DNA of 45,267 nucleotides, taken from contig JAEDCM010000011.1 in assembly GCA_016294165.1 (NCBI GenBank), positions 1 through 45,267 on the forward strand. Reading direction: 5' to 3'. The notes beneath the pieces were generated by a model. It was not told where the DNA came from. It searched no databases and saw nothing but the letters and a program-made list of their open reading frames with translations. The stretch is from Anaeroplasmataceae bacterium. GTDB lineage: Bacteria; Bacillota_I; Bacilli_A; Acholeplasmatales; JAEDCM01. The position numbers and the translations under genes are program-made. Positions 25,572-35,306 of the stretch are shown here, piece after piece; position 1 is the first letter of the stretch; every line of letters starts with the position of its first letter.

Positions 25572-26447
25572 ATGGTCGATTCAATGAATAAAGAACAAAT
25601 AATTAAGCGTCAAAAAGCATCTCAAATAATTAGAAAAGTAGTAGTATATGCCTTTTTAGGAATTATGGCTTTGATAATCATATTTCCGTTTTATTGGATG
25701 TTAATTTCTTCAGTAAAAAGCTTAGATGAGTATTATTTATCAAGTCCTACAATGTTCCCTAGAGAATTCCATTTTGAAAATTTTCGCAATGCAATGGCAT
25801 ATGCATCATTTGGAAGATATATGCTTAACACAGTATTTGTTGGTTTAGTATCAACAGTATTGTCATTAGTTATTACAATATTTGCAGCCTTTGCATTTTC
25901 AAGATTAGAATTTGTTGGTCGCGATGCACTATTTAGTGTTTTACTAGCGACAATGATGGTTCCTGGTGAATTATTTACTATTACAAACTATGCTACAGTA
26001 TCAAAATTTGGATGGCAAAATACTTATACAGTATTAATTGTTCCATTCTTAGTAAGTATCTTTTACATTTATTTGTTAAGACAAAACTTTAAACAAATTC
26101 CAAATGAGTTATATTATGCGGCAAAGGTTGATGGAACAAGTGATTTTAAATATTTATGGAAGGTTATGGTTCCACTATCAATGCCAACAATTATATCGAT
26201 AACTATTTTAAAAATGATGGGATCATGGAACTCGTATATTTGGCCACGTTTGGTAGCAAATGATGAGGCACATAAACTAATTACAAATGGTCTTAGAACA
26301 GCATTTACCAATGCTGAAACAGGTAGAACTGATATTCCACTTCAAATGGCTGCCTGCGTAATTGTATCATTACCACTATTCTTAGTGTTTGTTTTCTTTA
26401 GAAAATACATCATGCGTGGTGTTTCTAAGAGTGGAATAAAAGGATAA
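25572..26447 (+). CDS. ABC importer permease (MalG/UgpE-type)
   Basis: The second permease, 291 residues and about six helices. The EAA-loop is ELYYAAKVDGTSDFKYLWKV, followed by MVPLSMP. It starts behind TAGGAGGTG, and the binding-protein gene begins 13 bases after its stop. With the other permease it forms the heterodimeric channel of the importer. Confidence 0.93.
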   Translation: MVDSMNKEQIIKRQKASQIIRKVVVYAFLGIMALIIIFPFYWMLISSVKSLDEYYLSSPTMFPREFHFENFRNAMAYASFGRYMLNTVFVGLVSTVLSLVITIFAAFAFSRLEFVGRDALFSVLLATMMVPGELFTITNYATVSKFGWQNTYTVLIVPFLVSIFYIYLLRQNFKQIPNELYYAAKVDGTSDFKYLWKVMVPLSMPTIISITILKMMGSWNSYIWPRLVANDEAHKLITNGLRTAFTNAETGRTDIPLQMAACVIVSLPLFLVFVFFRKYIMRGVSKSGIKG

Positions 26448-26460
26448 AAAGGAGAACAAT

Positions 26461-27801
26461 ATGAAAAAAGGATTATTTAAATTAAACTTACTTCTTGCAT
26501 GCTGCATTATGGTTTGTGCTTTAGCAGCTTGTGGAAAAAAACGTAGTGCTAATACAGTAATATTTTGGCACACTATGGGAGATAAATTGGAAAATATCTT
26601 AATTGAAGTAATCAATGATTTTAATGAGGAATACCCTGATATTAAAATTAAACAAGAATCAATTGGTGGGTATACAGATTTAAGAGATCAAATTGTAACA
26701 AAGATTACAGCTGGAGATCAACCAAATTTAGCTTATTGCTATCCAGATCATGTAGCTTTATATCGTAAGGCTAATGCAGTTTTACCATTAGATAGCTTTA
26801 TCAATGATGATGAAATTGGTTTTTCACAAGCAGAAATTGATAACTTTGTTAGCCAATTCTATTTAGAAGGTGCAACATTTGGGGATAACAAAATGTACAC
26901 TTTACCTTTCTTAAAGTCAACTGAATTATTATACTATAATGAAACATTCTTTACACAACATGATTTAGCACTTCCAACAACTTGGGATGAATTATGGGCA
27001 TTATGCGAACAAATTAAACAAATTGATCCAAATAGTATTCCAATTGGAATTGACTCTGAATCAAACCTATTCATTACATTAGCTGAACAACAAGGTAATG
27101 GATATACATCATTTGATCCTGAAACAAAAAAAGGAAAATTTGACTTTAATAATGATGAAAATAAAGCCTTTGTCACAGAATTAAAAGAAAATTATGATAA
27201 AGGATATTTTACAACAGAAGAATTGTATGGATCATATACATCAGGATTATTTACTAATACTGAACCAAATGAAGATGGTAAGGTTATTAGATCTTATATG
27301 GTTATTGGTTCTTCAGGAGGAGCAACATATCAAGCAACATCTGCTTTTAATGTTGGTATTACAATGATTCCTCAAGAGGATGTTACAAAACCAAAAGCTA
27401 TTTCTCAAGGTCCATCTTTATGCTTATTTGATTTTAATAAGAGTGTAAATGAAAAAGCATGGACATTTATGAAATACTTATTAAGAGATGAAGTTCAAAT
27501 TAAATTTGCGATTGCTAGTGGATATATGCCAGTTACACATTCAGCACAACAAAATCAATATTATGTTGAAGATTATTTAAATTTAGCTGATGGTACAGCT
27601 GCAGGTATTTCTGCTTTAGCAGCAAAACAAGCTATTAAACAAGTTGAATTAGATGCATATTTTGTTTCTCCAGCGTTCGTTGGTTCATCAACAGCCAGAG
27701 ATGAAGTTGGAAATATCATTATTTTAGTAATGGAAGGTCAAAAAACAGTTGCTAAAGCATTTAAAGAAGCATTAGAAGAGTGTGAATATAATGTTGGCTA
27801 A
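26461..27801 (+). CDS. ABC importer substrate-binding lipoprotein (family 1)
   Basis: A 446-residue lipoprotein with signal peptide and lipobox ALAACGKK, followed by the family-1 extracellular binding-protein pattern: NTVIFWHTMGDK, then FNEEYPDIKIKQESIGGY, then LYYNETFFTQHDLALPTTWD. It would capture the ligand outside and deliver it to the two permeases. Family-1 proteins usually bind sugars, oligosaccharides or glycerol phosphates. The genes downstream are nucleases, which suggests a nucleic-acid breakdown product, but the binding pocket cannot be read by eye. Its last 11 bases contain the start of the thermonuclease gene. Confidence 0.92.
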   Translation: MKKGLFKLNLLLACCIMVCALAACGKKRSANTVIFWHTMGDKLENILIEVINDFNEEYPDIKIKQESIGGYTDLRDQIVTKITAGDQPNLAYCYPDHVALYRKANAVLPLDSFINDDEIGFSQAEIDNFVSQFYLEGATFGDNKMYTLPFLKSTELLYYNETFFTQHDLALPTTWDELWALCEQIKQIDPNSIPIGIDSESNLFITLAEQQGNGYTSFDPETKKGKFDFNNDENKAFVTELKENYDKGYFTTEELYGSYTSGLFTNTEPNEDGKVIRSYMVIGSSGGATYQATSAFNVGITMIPQEDVTKPKAISQGPSLCLFDFNKSVNEKAWTFMKYLLRDEVQIKFAIASGYMPVTHSAQQNQYYVEDYLNLADGTAAGISALAAKQAIKQVELDAYFVSPAFVGSSTARDEVGNIIILVMEGQKTVAKAFKEALEECEYNVG

Positions 27802-29047
27802 AATTGTTAAATATTTATCGTTAGTATTTCTTATTGCCGTATGTCTTGTGGGATGCGGCGATAAGAAGGATAAAAAGACTAATTATGCATCTCAACTTAA
27901 ATTAGAAAGAGAATATGAAGGAAAAACCTTCTTAAATGACGGAATTGAGGTTGTAACCCTTCTTAATAAGGTTGATGGTGATACTGCTCACTTTACATTA
28001 CAAAGTGGAGAAGCCATTAAAATCAGATTTTTAGGAATTGACACTCCTGAATCAACAGGAAATATTGAGCCTTATGGTTTAGCAGCTTCAAAATTTACTT
28101 CTGATAGATTAGAAAGTGCATCTTCAATTATCATTGAGTCAAATGATAGTAAAGCTAATCCAGATAGCACAGGAACTAGATATTTAGCATTTGTTTGGTA
28201 TCGCACTAGTGAATCAAAGGATTATACTTGTTTAAACCTAGAGATTTTACAAGAAGGATATTCAAAGGCTAAGAGTGCTGGAGATACTAAATATGGTGAT
28301 ATTTTAACTAAAGCCGCGGCTCAAGCTAATGAATTAGAATTAGCTTTATGGAGTGGAGAAAAGGATCCTGAATTCTGGTATGAGGATCCAATTAGTGTCG
28401 ATTTAAAGATTTTAAGAGAGAGTGCAAAGGACTATTTCTTAAAGAAAGTTACATTTACTGCCGTAGTAACAAGAATTGATGGAGAAACTATTTATGTTCA
28501 AGAAGAGGTTAATGGACAAGCTTATGGATTCCAAGTTTATAAAGCCTTCCTTCAAACTCGTAAATTAGAAATCGGAAATAAGGTTAGAATTAGTGGATTT
28601 GTTTCATACTATGAAAATGGTGATGTTTATCAAATTGTTGGTATTAAAGATGTTGCTTTAAGTGATGCAATTGACAATTTAAAGGTTATTGAAAGGAATT
28701 GTACGATTACACCAATTGTTGAAACAGCAGAGTCTTTAAATAATAAAACAGCAGGTCTTGCAACATTAGTTAAATTAGAAAATGTGGTTGTAAAGAGCAC
28801 ATATACAACTAAAACTGGTAATTCAGCTGGTGCTATTACAATTACAGGTGAGATTAATGGACAAGCTGTTACAATTAGAACAATTGTAATGTTCGATTTA
28901 ACTGGAGAATATCTAGTTGATGAAACAAATAAAATTTTAGCTTCTAACTTTACAAATAAGACAATTGATGTTGTTGGTATCGTTGATTATTATGAAGGTA
29001 ATTATCAGATTAAATTAACTCAAATGTCTGATGTAGTTTTTAAGTAA
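27791..29047 (+). CDS. thermonuclease (SNase-domain) lipoprotein with two OB-fold modules
   Basis: A surface lipoprotein of 418 residues with lipobox CLVGCGDK. Residues about 40-195 form a staphylococcal-nuclease domain: IKIRFLGIDTPES (about 76-88) holds an active-site Arg and the Ca-binding Asp, and GTRYLAFVWYR a second Arg. SNase enzymes cut DNA and RNA to short 3'-phosphorylated products. Two OB-fold modules follow (about 215-290 and 310-418; FTAVVTRIDGETIYVQ and VVGIVDYYEGNYQIKL), a design known from large Bacillus surface nucleases such as YhcR. The ATG at 27791 lies inside the binding-protein gene, so translation of nuclease and transporter is coupled. An in-frame GTG nine bases earlier is a weaker start. 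Confidence 0.88.
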   Translation: MLAKIVKYLSLVFLIAVCLVGCGDKKDKKTNYASQLKLEREYEGKTFLNDGIEVVTLLNKVDGDTAHFTLQSGEAIKIRFLGIDTPESTGNIEPYGLAASKFTSDRLESASSIIIESNDSKANPDSTGTRYLAFVWYRTSESKDYTCLNLEILQEGYSKAKSAGDTKYGDILTKAAAQANELELALWSGEKDPEFWYEDPISVDLKILRESAKDYFLKKVTFTAVVTRIDGETIYVQEEVNGQAYGFQVYKAFLQTRKLEIGNKVRISGFVSYYENGDVYQIVGIKDVALSDAIDNLKVIERNCTITPIVETAESLNNKTAGLATLVKLENVVVKSTYTTKTGNSAGAITITGEINGQAVTIRTIVMFDLTGEYLVDETNKILASNFTNKTIDVVGIVDYYEGNYQIKLTQMSDVVFK

Positions 29048-29100
29048 GTATTTATTATTGCTATGCAATTTAAATAAAAAAAGAAAAGGAGAGAAGAAAG

Positions 29101-32100
29101 ATGGTTAAGAATTTAAGAAAAATGTTTATCTTTGTTGCATTAATTGCACTAACATTAACTATTGCTGCATGTGGCAAATCATCAAGTTCTAAAACTGATC
29201 AAAAAAAGGTCAATGCTGCTGTAGAAAAATTAGTTATTACACAAGATAAGCAAAAAGTTACTACTGATTTCACATTACCAATCGTAACTGGTGAAAATCA
29301 AGAAATTACAATCACTTGGACTAGTAGTAATGAAACATACGTTAAAATCGGAGATATCGATGAAGAAAACAAGGTTGTTAACGTAGAAGTTGAATTATTA
29401 CCAGTAGGTAGTCAAAATTTAGAAATTACTCTTACTGCAACTTTAACATATAAAAAGGCGTCAGCCACTAAAGAATTTAAGGTAAGAGCAGTTGCTTTAG
29501 AGCCTGATCTAACAACTGATAAGATTGCTACAGTTCTTACAGCTAATAAGAATGACTTAGTATTATTAAATAATGTAAGAGTTGTTGGTGAAAAAACAAC
29601 AGAAGGTATTTATGTTACAGATGGAAAAGATGTAATCTATGTATTTACTAAGGCTGATACTAATTTTGCTAATGTAACATATACTGATGGTGAATTAGTA
29701 AGTGTTATGGGTAAATTTACTTTATACTATAATATGCCAGAAATCGGACTTACTAGTGAAGCTCCAATTATTAATAAATTGGAAGGTGCTTCAGTTCCTA
29801 CTGATTATACTAGTTTAGATGTTGTTGAAGCAACTCCTGCTAAAATCTGTGACTTAAAGAGTCTTAAGGTTGCTGATTTCACTAAGATTTATAAGGTTAC
29901 TGGAAATATTATTGAAATCACTAGCGGTTCTAAAAATAAATACGCAATTTCTGATGGTGTAAATGATGTTGAAATTTATTATAAATCTCCTGAGGCTGTT
30001 ATAAATGCAGTTGCAGCAAAGAAAGGTACTAGTGTTTCTTTATATGTTGCATATAATGGATATAACTCATCATATGGAACATCATCTGCATATGTTTTAA
30101 CTACATCAGCAATTGGTAATGCATCAGAACAAGATTTATTAAATTCATATGTTGATATCATTGAAATTAATAAAGATAAAACAACTACAAACTTTACTGT
30201 TCCAAAAACAGTAAGAAATATGAACATTACATGGACAAGTAATAATGCCGCAATTAGTGTTGATAGTGCAACAGGTGCTGCAACAATTACTAGACCTGCC
30301 GCTGGTTCAACTGGTGAATTAAAAGGTATTGTGGTTACTTTAACAGCTACTATTACAGATGGTACTTTAACAGCTTCAAAGACATTTGAAGTATTAGTAT
30401 TAGAAATTGGTCAAGTATTAGAATATACAAAGATTAATACAATCACAAAGAATTCTGGTCAAGTTGAAATCGAAGGTATCATTACTTATGTTGCTAAGAA
30501 TGGTTCATATATCAATGATGGTACAGGTACAATCTTCTTAAGTGGATATAAAACTAGTCCAAAAGGAACTGAAGTTGCTGTTTTAGGTACAGCTGGAGAA
30601 AACTATGGAGCAATTCAATTAACAGGATGTGAAGTTACTGCTGCAACATCTGCTGCTGGAACATATACATTACCTGAGTATACAGCTGTTACACCTGCAA
30701 CATTCCAAGACAAGACATTATCAGCAAATAAGGAATTATTATATTCTCATATTGTTTTAACTGGTACATTATTATCAGAAGTATCAGGAAGCTATACAAA
30801 TTATTATATTACTGATGGTACAACTAAAGTATTAGTATATTTCTCATCATCAGTGATTTCTCCAGATACTCTAGCAGTTTATGTTGGTAAGGAAGTATCT
30901 TTAAAGACAGTTGTTGTTGGATATCATTCATCAAATAAATATTGGCAAGTTTCTTACTCATATGAAGAAGACTTCCAAGCTAATTTAACAGATGCTGAAG
31001 TTGTTGCTGCTGATAAGGCAAATGCTGAAAGCTATGTTTCAACAAAAACAGTTGAAGATGAATTAGTTTTAACATTAGTTGGAACTTATGGTTCAACAAT
31101 TACATGGGCAAGTGATAATGAAGCTATCGCAATTGCTACAGATGGTAAAGTAACAATTACTAGACCTACTGGTAGCGATGTTACAGTTACATTAACATAT
31201 ATTATGACAAAGAATGGTGCAACTGAAACTGGTACAATCGAAGTTACAGTAAAAGCAGAAGGAGTTGTATTAACTTCAATTCAACAAGCTTTAGCCAATA
31301 TTTCTACAACTGAATCTACTGTTAAATATACAGTTACAGGAAAGATCATTTTTATCGATGGTAAAAATGTATATATCAATGATGGTGCCGCTGGTATCGT
31401 TGTGTACTTAACTGCTACATCTTCTGATATTAGTGTTGGAGATGTTATCACAGCTACAGGAACAATTGTTACTTATAAAGGATTAAACGAAGTTAAACTT
31501 GCCGCAAATACTGATTTCTCAGTAGTTACTGATACAGATTTCGTTGTTAATACTACAACTACTACACTTGATCAAATAACATTAGCAAGTCAAGCAAATT
31601 TATTTAAGACAACTAAAGTGTATGTTAAATCATATAAAGCTAGCGGAAACTCATATTTAGCAGATTTTGCTGGAAATGAATTATTATTCTACAAAATGAC
31701 TTTACCTACAGGAATCGAACTATATGATGTTGTAGATGTTACATATGTAGTTGGTGCTTATAATAACGCACAAGGTAGAGTAATTGAAATTGTAGCTAAC
31801 ACAGAAGCTTTAAGTGCTACAGAAGAAGCAATTATTGGTGCTTTAGTTGTTGCTGATGCTAAATCAAGCTTAACTGTTGAATCTTCTTTAACTGAAAATG
31901 TTACTTTACCATTAACATCTGGTGAAGCAACAATTACTTGGGGAAGCAACAATGAGGCAATTGCAATTAATTCAGAAACTGGTGTTGCTACAGTTACTAG
32001 ACATGCTACAGATGATATTACAGTAACACTTACTGCTACAATCACTTGTAAAGGTGCAACTGATACTAAGACTTTTGAAGTAACAGTTCCTTCACAATCT

Positions 32101-32523
32101 ACAACTGTTGTTGAAACAAGTACTGCTACATTAAAATATGCTGGTGGATCAACAACTAATATGGTGGAAGGAAACAATGCCGCAAAAATTGGATTAGATG
32201 AAACAATTTTTACAGTTACAGCAACTAAAAATGATGGTTCTAATTTACCAGGATTAAATACAGCAGGAAATATTAGATTGTATGGTAATGCTTCTGGTAA
32301 TGGTAATACAATTACAGTTTCATCTACAAAGAAAATTTTATCAATTACTATTTCTTTTGTTACAGGTAAAGAAACTGGTGCAGCTGTATTAGTAGATGGT
32401 GCTCAAGTAACTGGTGTTGATAACACATTTGAAATTAATGGTAATTCATTTACATTAAAGAATGTTAATACCTCAACTACTCAAGTTCATATTAATTCAG
32501 TTACAATTATTTATGAAAAATAA
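29101..32523 (+). CDS. large modular surface lipoprotein alternating Ig-like and OB-fold domains
   Basis: This 1140-residue lipoprotein (lipobox TIAAC, Cys24) shows a regular layout by eye. Ig-like modules occur at about 35-128, 345-435, 640-720 and 910-1000, marked by ITWTSSNE, ITWTSNNA, ITWASDNEA and ITWGSNNEA and by TITRP/TVTRH strands. After each of the first three come two OB-fold-like modules with the pattern YINDG or YVTDG. This gives (Ig-OB-OB) three times, then Ig and a C-terminal beta-sandwich (about 1010-1140). The Ig modules resemble the 'atrophied' bacterial Ig family. No catalytic motif is visible. OB-folds often bind nucleic acid or sugar, so it may present or hold substrate for the nuclease. 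It follows the thermonuclease gene by 53 bases without a terminator. Confidence 0.8.
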   Translation: MVKNLRKMFIFVALIALTLTIAACGKSSSSKTDQKKVNAAVEKLVITQDKQKVTTDFTLPIVTGENQEITITWTSSNETYVKIGDIDEENKVVNVEVELLPVGSQNLEITLTATLTYKKASATKEFKVRAVALEPDLTTDKIATVLTANKNDLVLLNNVRVVGEKTTEGIYVTDGKDVIYVFTKADTNFANVTYTDGELVSVMGKFTLYYNMPEIGLTSEAPIINKLEGASVPTDYTSLDVVEATPAKICDLKSLKVADFTKIYKVTGNIIEITSGSKNKYAISDGVNDVEIYYKSPEAVINAVAAKKGTSVSLYVAYNGYNSSYGTSSAYVLTTSAIGNASEQDLLNSYVDIIEINKDKTTTNFTVPKTVRNMNITWTSNNAAISVDSATGAATITRPAAGSTGELKGIVVTLTATITDGTLTASKTFEVLVLEIGQVLEYTKINTITKNSGQVEIEGIITYVAKNGSYINDGTGTIFLSGYKTSPKGTEVAVLGTAGENYGAIQLTGCEVTAATSAAGTYTLPEYTAVTPATFQDKTLSANKELLYSHIVLTGTLLSEVSGSYTNYYITDGTTKVLVYFSSSVISPDTLAVYVGKEVSLKTVVVGYHSSNKYWQVSYSYEEDFQANLTDAEVVAADKANAESYVSTKTVEDELVLTLVGTYGSTITWASDNEAIAIATDGKVTITRPTGSDVTVTLTYIMTKNGATETGTIEVTVKAEGVVLTSIQQALANISTTESTVKYTVTGKIIFIDGKNVYINDGAAGIVVYLTATSSDISVGDVITATGTIVTYKGLNEVKLAANTDFSVVTDTDFVVNTTTTTLDQITLASQANLFKTTKVYVKSYKASGNSYLADFAGNELLFYKMTLPTGIELYDVVDVTYVVGAYNNAQGRVIEIVANTEALSATEEAIIGALVVADAKSSLTVESSLTENVTLPLTSGEATITWGSNNEAIAINSETGVATVTRHATDDITVTLTATITCKGATDTKTFEVTVPSQSTTVVETSTATLKYAGGSTTNMVEGNNAAKIGLDETIFTVTATKNDGSNLPGLNTAGNIRLYGNASGNGNTITVSSTKKILSITISFVTGKETGAAVLVDGAQVTGVDNTFEINGNSFTLKNVNTSTTQVHINSVTIIYEK

Positions 32524-32547
32524 TTTATAGTAATATAAATGCGAATT

Positions 32548-32572
32548 AAACGGCTTTTTAAAGCCGTTTTTT
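32548..32572 (+). terminator. terminator closing the importer-nuclease operon
   Basis: AAACGGCTTT (32548-32557) pairs with AAAGCCGTTT (32560-32569), running into a T-run. It ends the five-gene importer and nuclease unit plus the modular lipoprotein. Confidence 0.9.
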
Positions 32573-32614
32573 GTTTTGTTGAAAAATAATTTTTATATGA
32601 TTAATAAAAAAATA

Positions 32615-32623
32615 TGTTATAAT
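32615..32623 (+). promoter_or_regulatory. extended -10 promoter of the lamin-tail/MBL lipoprotein operon
   Basis: TGTTATAAT is a perfect TATAAT with TGn extension, 19 bases before the TTG start codon; no convincing -35 is seen. Confidence 0.6.
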
Positions 32624-32642
32624 AAAACTAGAGGTGGTTTCG

Positions 32643-35306
32643 TTGAAAAAAACATTTGTTCTTTTTTTAATAGTCTTATTTTTAGCTAGTTGTGGAAATA
32701 AAAAAACGACTACTAAAAAAACAACTACTAATGCTTCTATTTCATCAATAAATACCTTAACTACAAGTATTACAACAACCACACAAAAAACAACCATAGA
32801 ATCAAATAATCATAAAGATATAATTATTTCAGCTTATATGGAAGGATCATCAAATAATAAAGCGATTGCTATTTATAATGGTACTGGACAAGCTGTCAAT
32901 TTAAATGGATATCAGTTGGGGGCTGATTTAAATTTATCATCAACACCATCTAAGGGATATTACACCTTTGGAAATGTTTTTATTGATAATAAACAAACTA
33001 TAATCATATGCAGAAACGCAACAAATGTTTTAGTAATTCCAGAGGAGAACAGATTTGATACTTATAATTATACCTTTAATGGAGAAATGTATGACGTTAT
33101 AAGGTTGATCAATGATAAGGGAATTGTTGTTGATCAAATCGGGTTTGAACCAGAAAATGGAAGTACTGGCAATGGAGAATTTGAATCATCGTTTACTAAG
33201 GATCATACCTTGATTAGAAAAAGTTCAATCTTATCTCCTACACCCACAACCAATTGGGATGAATGGAATGTTTATTCAAAGGATTATACATCTAATGTTT
33301 TTTTTAATTATTCTTTGAATTTTGAAAATAGTTTATTAGAGGAAGCTAAGGAGGATTTAACCTTAGGTAATTTAGAATTAATAACTGAGAATTTTGAATT
33401 ACCCGTTATTGGATTACATGATTCAACTATATCATGGGAATCAAATAATAGTTCTATAACGATTGATAATAATCAAGCAATTGTTAATAGAAATATCACA
33501 AATATAGATTTTGTTTTGACTGCTACTATAACTCTTAACAATGAAAGCATAACTAAAACCTTTAATGGTTCAGTATTGAAAACAATGACTATAATAAATA
33601 AAATTAGTGATATTGCTTTAAATACAAATGTTGAGTTTGAAGCAATTGTCTTAGGAGAAGCGCTAACTGATGGATTCTATGTAACTGATAACACAAGTGT
33701 TGTGTTTATTTTAAGCCAAGAAAAGTTTAAAAATGGCGATTTGATAAGGATTTACGGATATTCTTCACTAAATAATAAATCCCTTCAAATATCGCCAGAA
33801 AAGTTGGTTTTAAAAGAAAATAATAAATCAATAACTCTTACGGCCAATAATATATCATTAGCTGATTTAATTAATGAACAAATTGATTATCAAAGATATT
33901 ATGAGGTAGAAGGTATAATTAAATATGAAAAAGGAAATATTTATTTATTTGATTTAAAAAATGAAATCAAACTTTTAAATAATAATAATGCTAATGCTAA
34001 AAAGGCTCTAATTGATTGTGAAGGTCGTGGAGTAAGATTAAACATTATTTTTAATAATGGTTTCCATTATTTGATTGATGAAGTTTTAGAAATAGAATTA
34101 GATGCATCTACTAAATTAAGTTTAGCACAGGATTTAGTTGAGTCTAATATTGATAAAGAAATTAAGCATTCAGTATCTTTACCATATTTAGATTATTTAG
34201 GTGTAAGTTTAAAGGAATATAGTTCTTCAAATGTTAACTATTTTGACAACAATGGAAATGTTAATAGAACAACAGCGGATATTCCAATCACTTTAAGTTA
34301 TATCTTGGTATTAGATAATGTGGAATATAGCTATAGTATGGATTTGATTGTTTTAAAGGATGTTACAGTTAAGGAAGAATTGGAAATTCATTATATTAAT
34401 TTAGGTGTGGATGGAGATGCGACATTATTAAAATACGGAGCCATTGAAATTTTGATTGATGGTGGTGGAACTCAATCGGCCGGAACTAATATAATTGTTC
34501 CTTACTTAGAAAAATATGTGGAGGATAAATTGGATTATTTAATTGTGACTCATGCGGATTTAGACCATATTGCTGGTTTAGTTGGACTCAGTGATGGACT
34601 TGGTTCAAATGATATTGAATTATATACTCAAGGAGTTTTTGCGCATTATGAGATTGAAAATATAGTGGAGTTTAATTATACGCATACATCAAATTTGTAT
34701 CAAATATATAAAAATTTATTAGAAAATGAAAATTCTAAACATTATTATATTGATGAATTGTATGATAGTATTAATAATGAAATGATGGAATTTATAATTA
34801 ATGAAGATTTAGTTATTGAATTCTTATATAACAGCTATTATTTTAATAATAAAGCGGATGATAATAATGATTCGGTTGCTTGTCTAATTAGACATGGAGA
34901 AAACAAATATTTATTTACTGGAGATTTAGAAGAGGATGCACTAAATGATTTAGTGAAAAATAATGATATTGGTAATGTGGATGTATTAAAGGCTGGTCAT
35001 CATGGATCAAAAACTGCAATCAATGATTATTTTTTATCACAAATAAATCCAAAAGTGATTGTTATTTCTTGTGGAACAAATAGTAAATATAGCTTCCCAC
35101 ATCAAGAGTCTTTAGATTGTTTTTATAATTATACAAATGATGTATATGCAACTTTTTTAAATGGTCATATTGTAATTACATCATATGGAAATGGATATTC
35201 TATTGATGGATCAATAAATGAAATTCTATTACACAAAACGACATGGTTCATAAATAATAGGGTGTATAATGGAAAGGAAAATGATTATGGAGTATATTAT
35301 AACTAA
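32643..35306 (+). CDS. secreted lipoprotein: lamin-tail domain, Ig/OB modules and ComEC-type metallo-beta-lactamase domain
   Basis: An 887-residue lipoprotein (lipobox LFLASCGNK) with a Thr/Ser/Lys-rich linker after the signal. Next comes a lamin-tail domain (about 50-215; IAIYNGTGQAVNLNGYQLG, closing HTLIRK and TTNWDEWNVY). Ig-like and OB-like modules fill about 220-570. The C-terminal domain (about 580-860) is a metallo-beta-lactamase fold of the ComEC/Rec2 branch: LEIHYINLGVDGDATLL, then VTHADLDHIAG with the family's HADxDH variant, FTGDLEED and LKAGHHGS. In ComEC this domain is proposed to degrade the non-transported DNA strand. Here it is separated from any channel domain. The start is TTG at 32643, set by AGAGGTGG five bases upstream. 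The next gene starts inside its end. Confidence 0.85.
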   Translation: MKKTFVLFLIVLFLASCGNKKTTTKKTTTNASISSINTLTTSITTTTQKTTIESNNHKDIIISAYMEGSSNNKAIAIYNGTGQAVNLNGYQLGADLNLSSTPSKGYYTFGNVFIDNKQTIIICRNATNVLVIPEENRFDTYNYTFNGEMYDVIRLINDKGIVVDQIGFEPENGSTGNGEFESSFTKDHTLIRKSSILSPTPTTNWDEWNVYSKDYTSNVFFNYSLNFENSLLEEAKEDLTLGNLELITENFELPVIGLHDSTISWESNNSSITIDNNQAIVNRNITNIDFVLTATITLNNESITKTFNGSVLKTMTIINKISDIALNTNVEFEAIVLGEALTDGFYVTDNTSVVFILSQEKFKNGDLIRIYGYSSLNNKSLQISPEKLVLKENNKSITLTANNISLADLINEQIDYQRYYEVEGIIKYEKGNIYLFDLKNEIKLLNNNNANAKKALIDCEGRGVRLNIIFNNGFHYLIDEVLEIELDASTKLSLAQDLVESNIDKEIKHSVSLPYLDYLGVSLKEYSSSNVNYFDNNGNVNRTTADIPITLSYILVLDNVEYSYSMDLIVLKDVTVKEELEIHYINLGVDGDATLLKYGAIEILIDGGGTQSAGTNIIVPYLEKYVEDKLDYLIVTHADLDHIAGLVGLSDGLGSNDIELYTQGVFAHYEIENIVEFNYTHTSNLYQIYKNLLENENSKHYYIDELYDSINNEMMEFIINEDLVIEFLYNSYYFNNKADDNNDSVACLIRHGENKYLFTGDLEEDALNDLVKNNDIGNVDVLKAGHHGSKTAINDYFLSQINPKVIVISCGTNSKYSFPHQESLDCFYNYTNDVYATFLNGHIVITSYGNGYSIDGSINEILLHKTTWFINNRVYNGKENDYGVYYN

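Noticed and set aside
31758..32177. Long open frame on the minus strand inside the modular lipoprotein gene (also 29979-30227 and 32558-32797)
   Set aside because: These are antisense shadows of Thr/Val-rich coding sequence, with no ribosome site and no recognisable motif.
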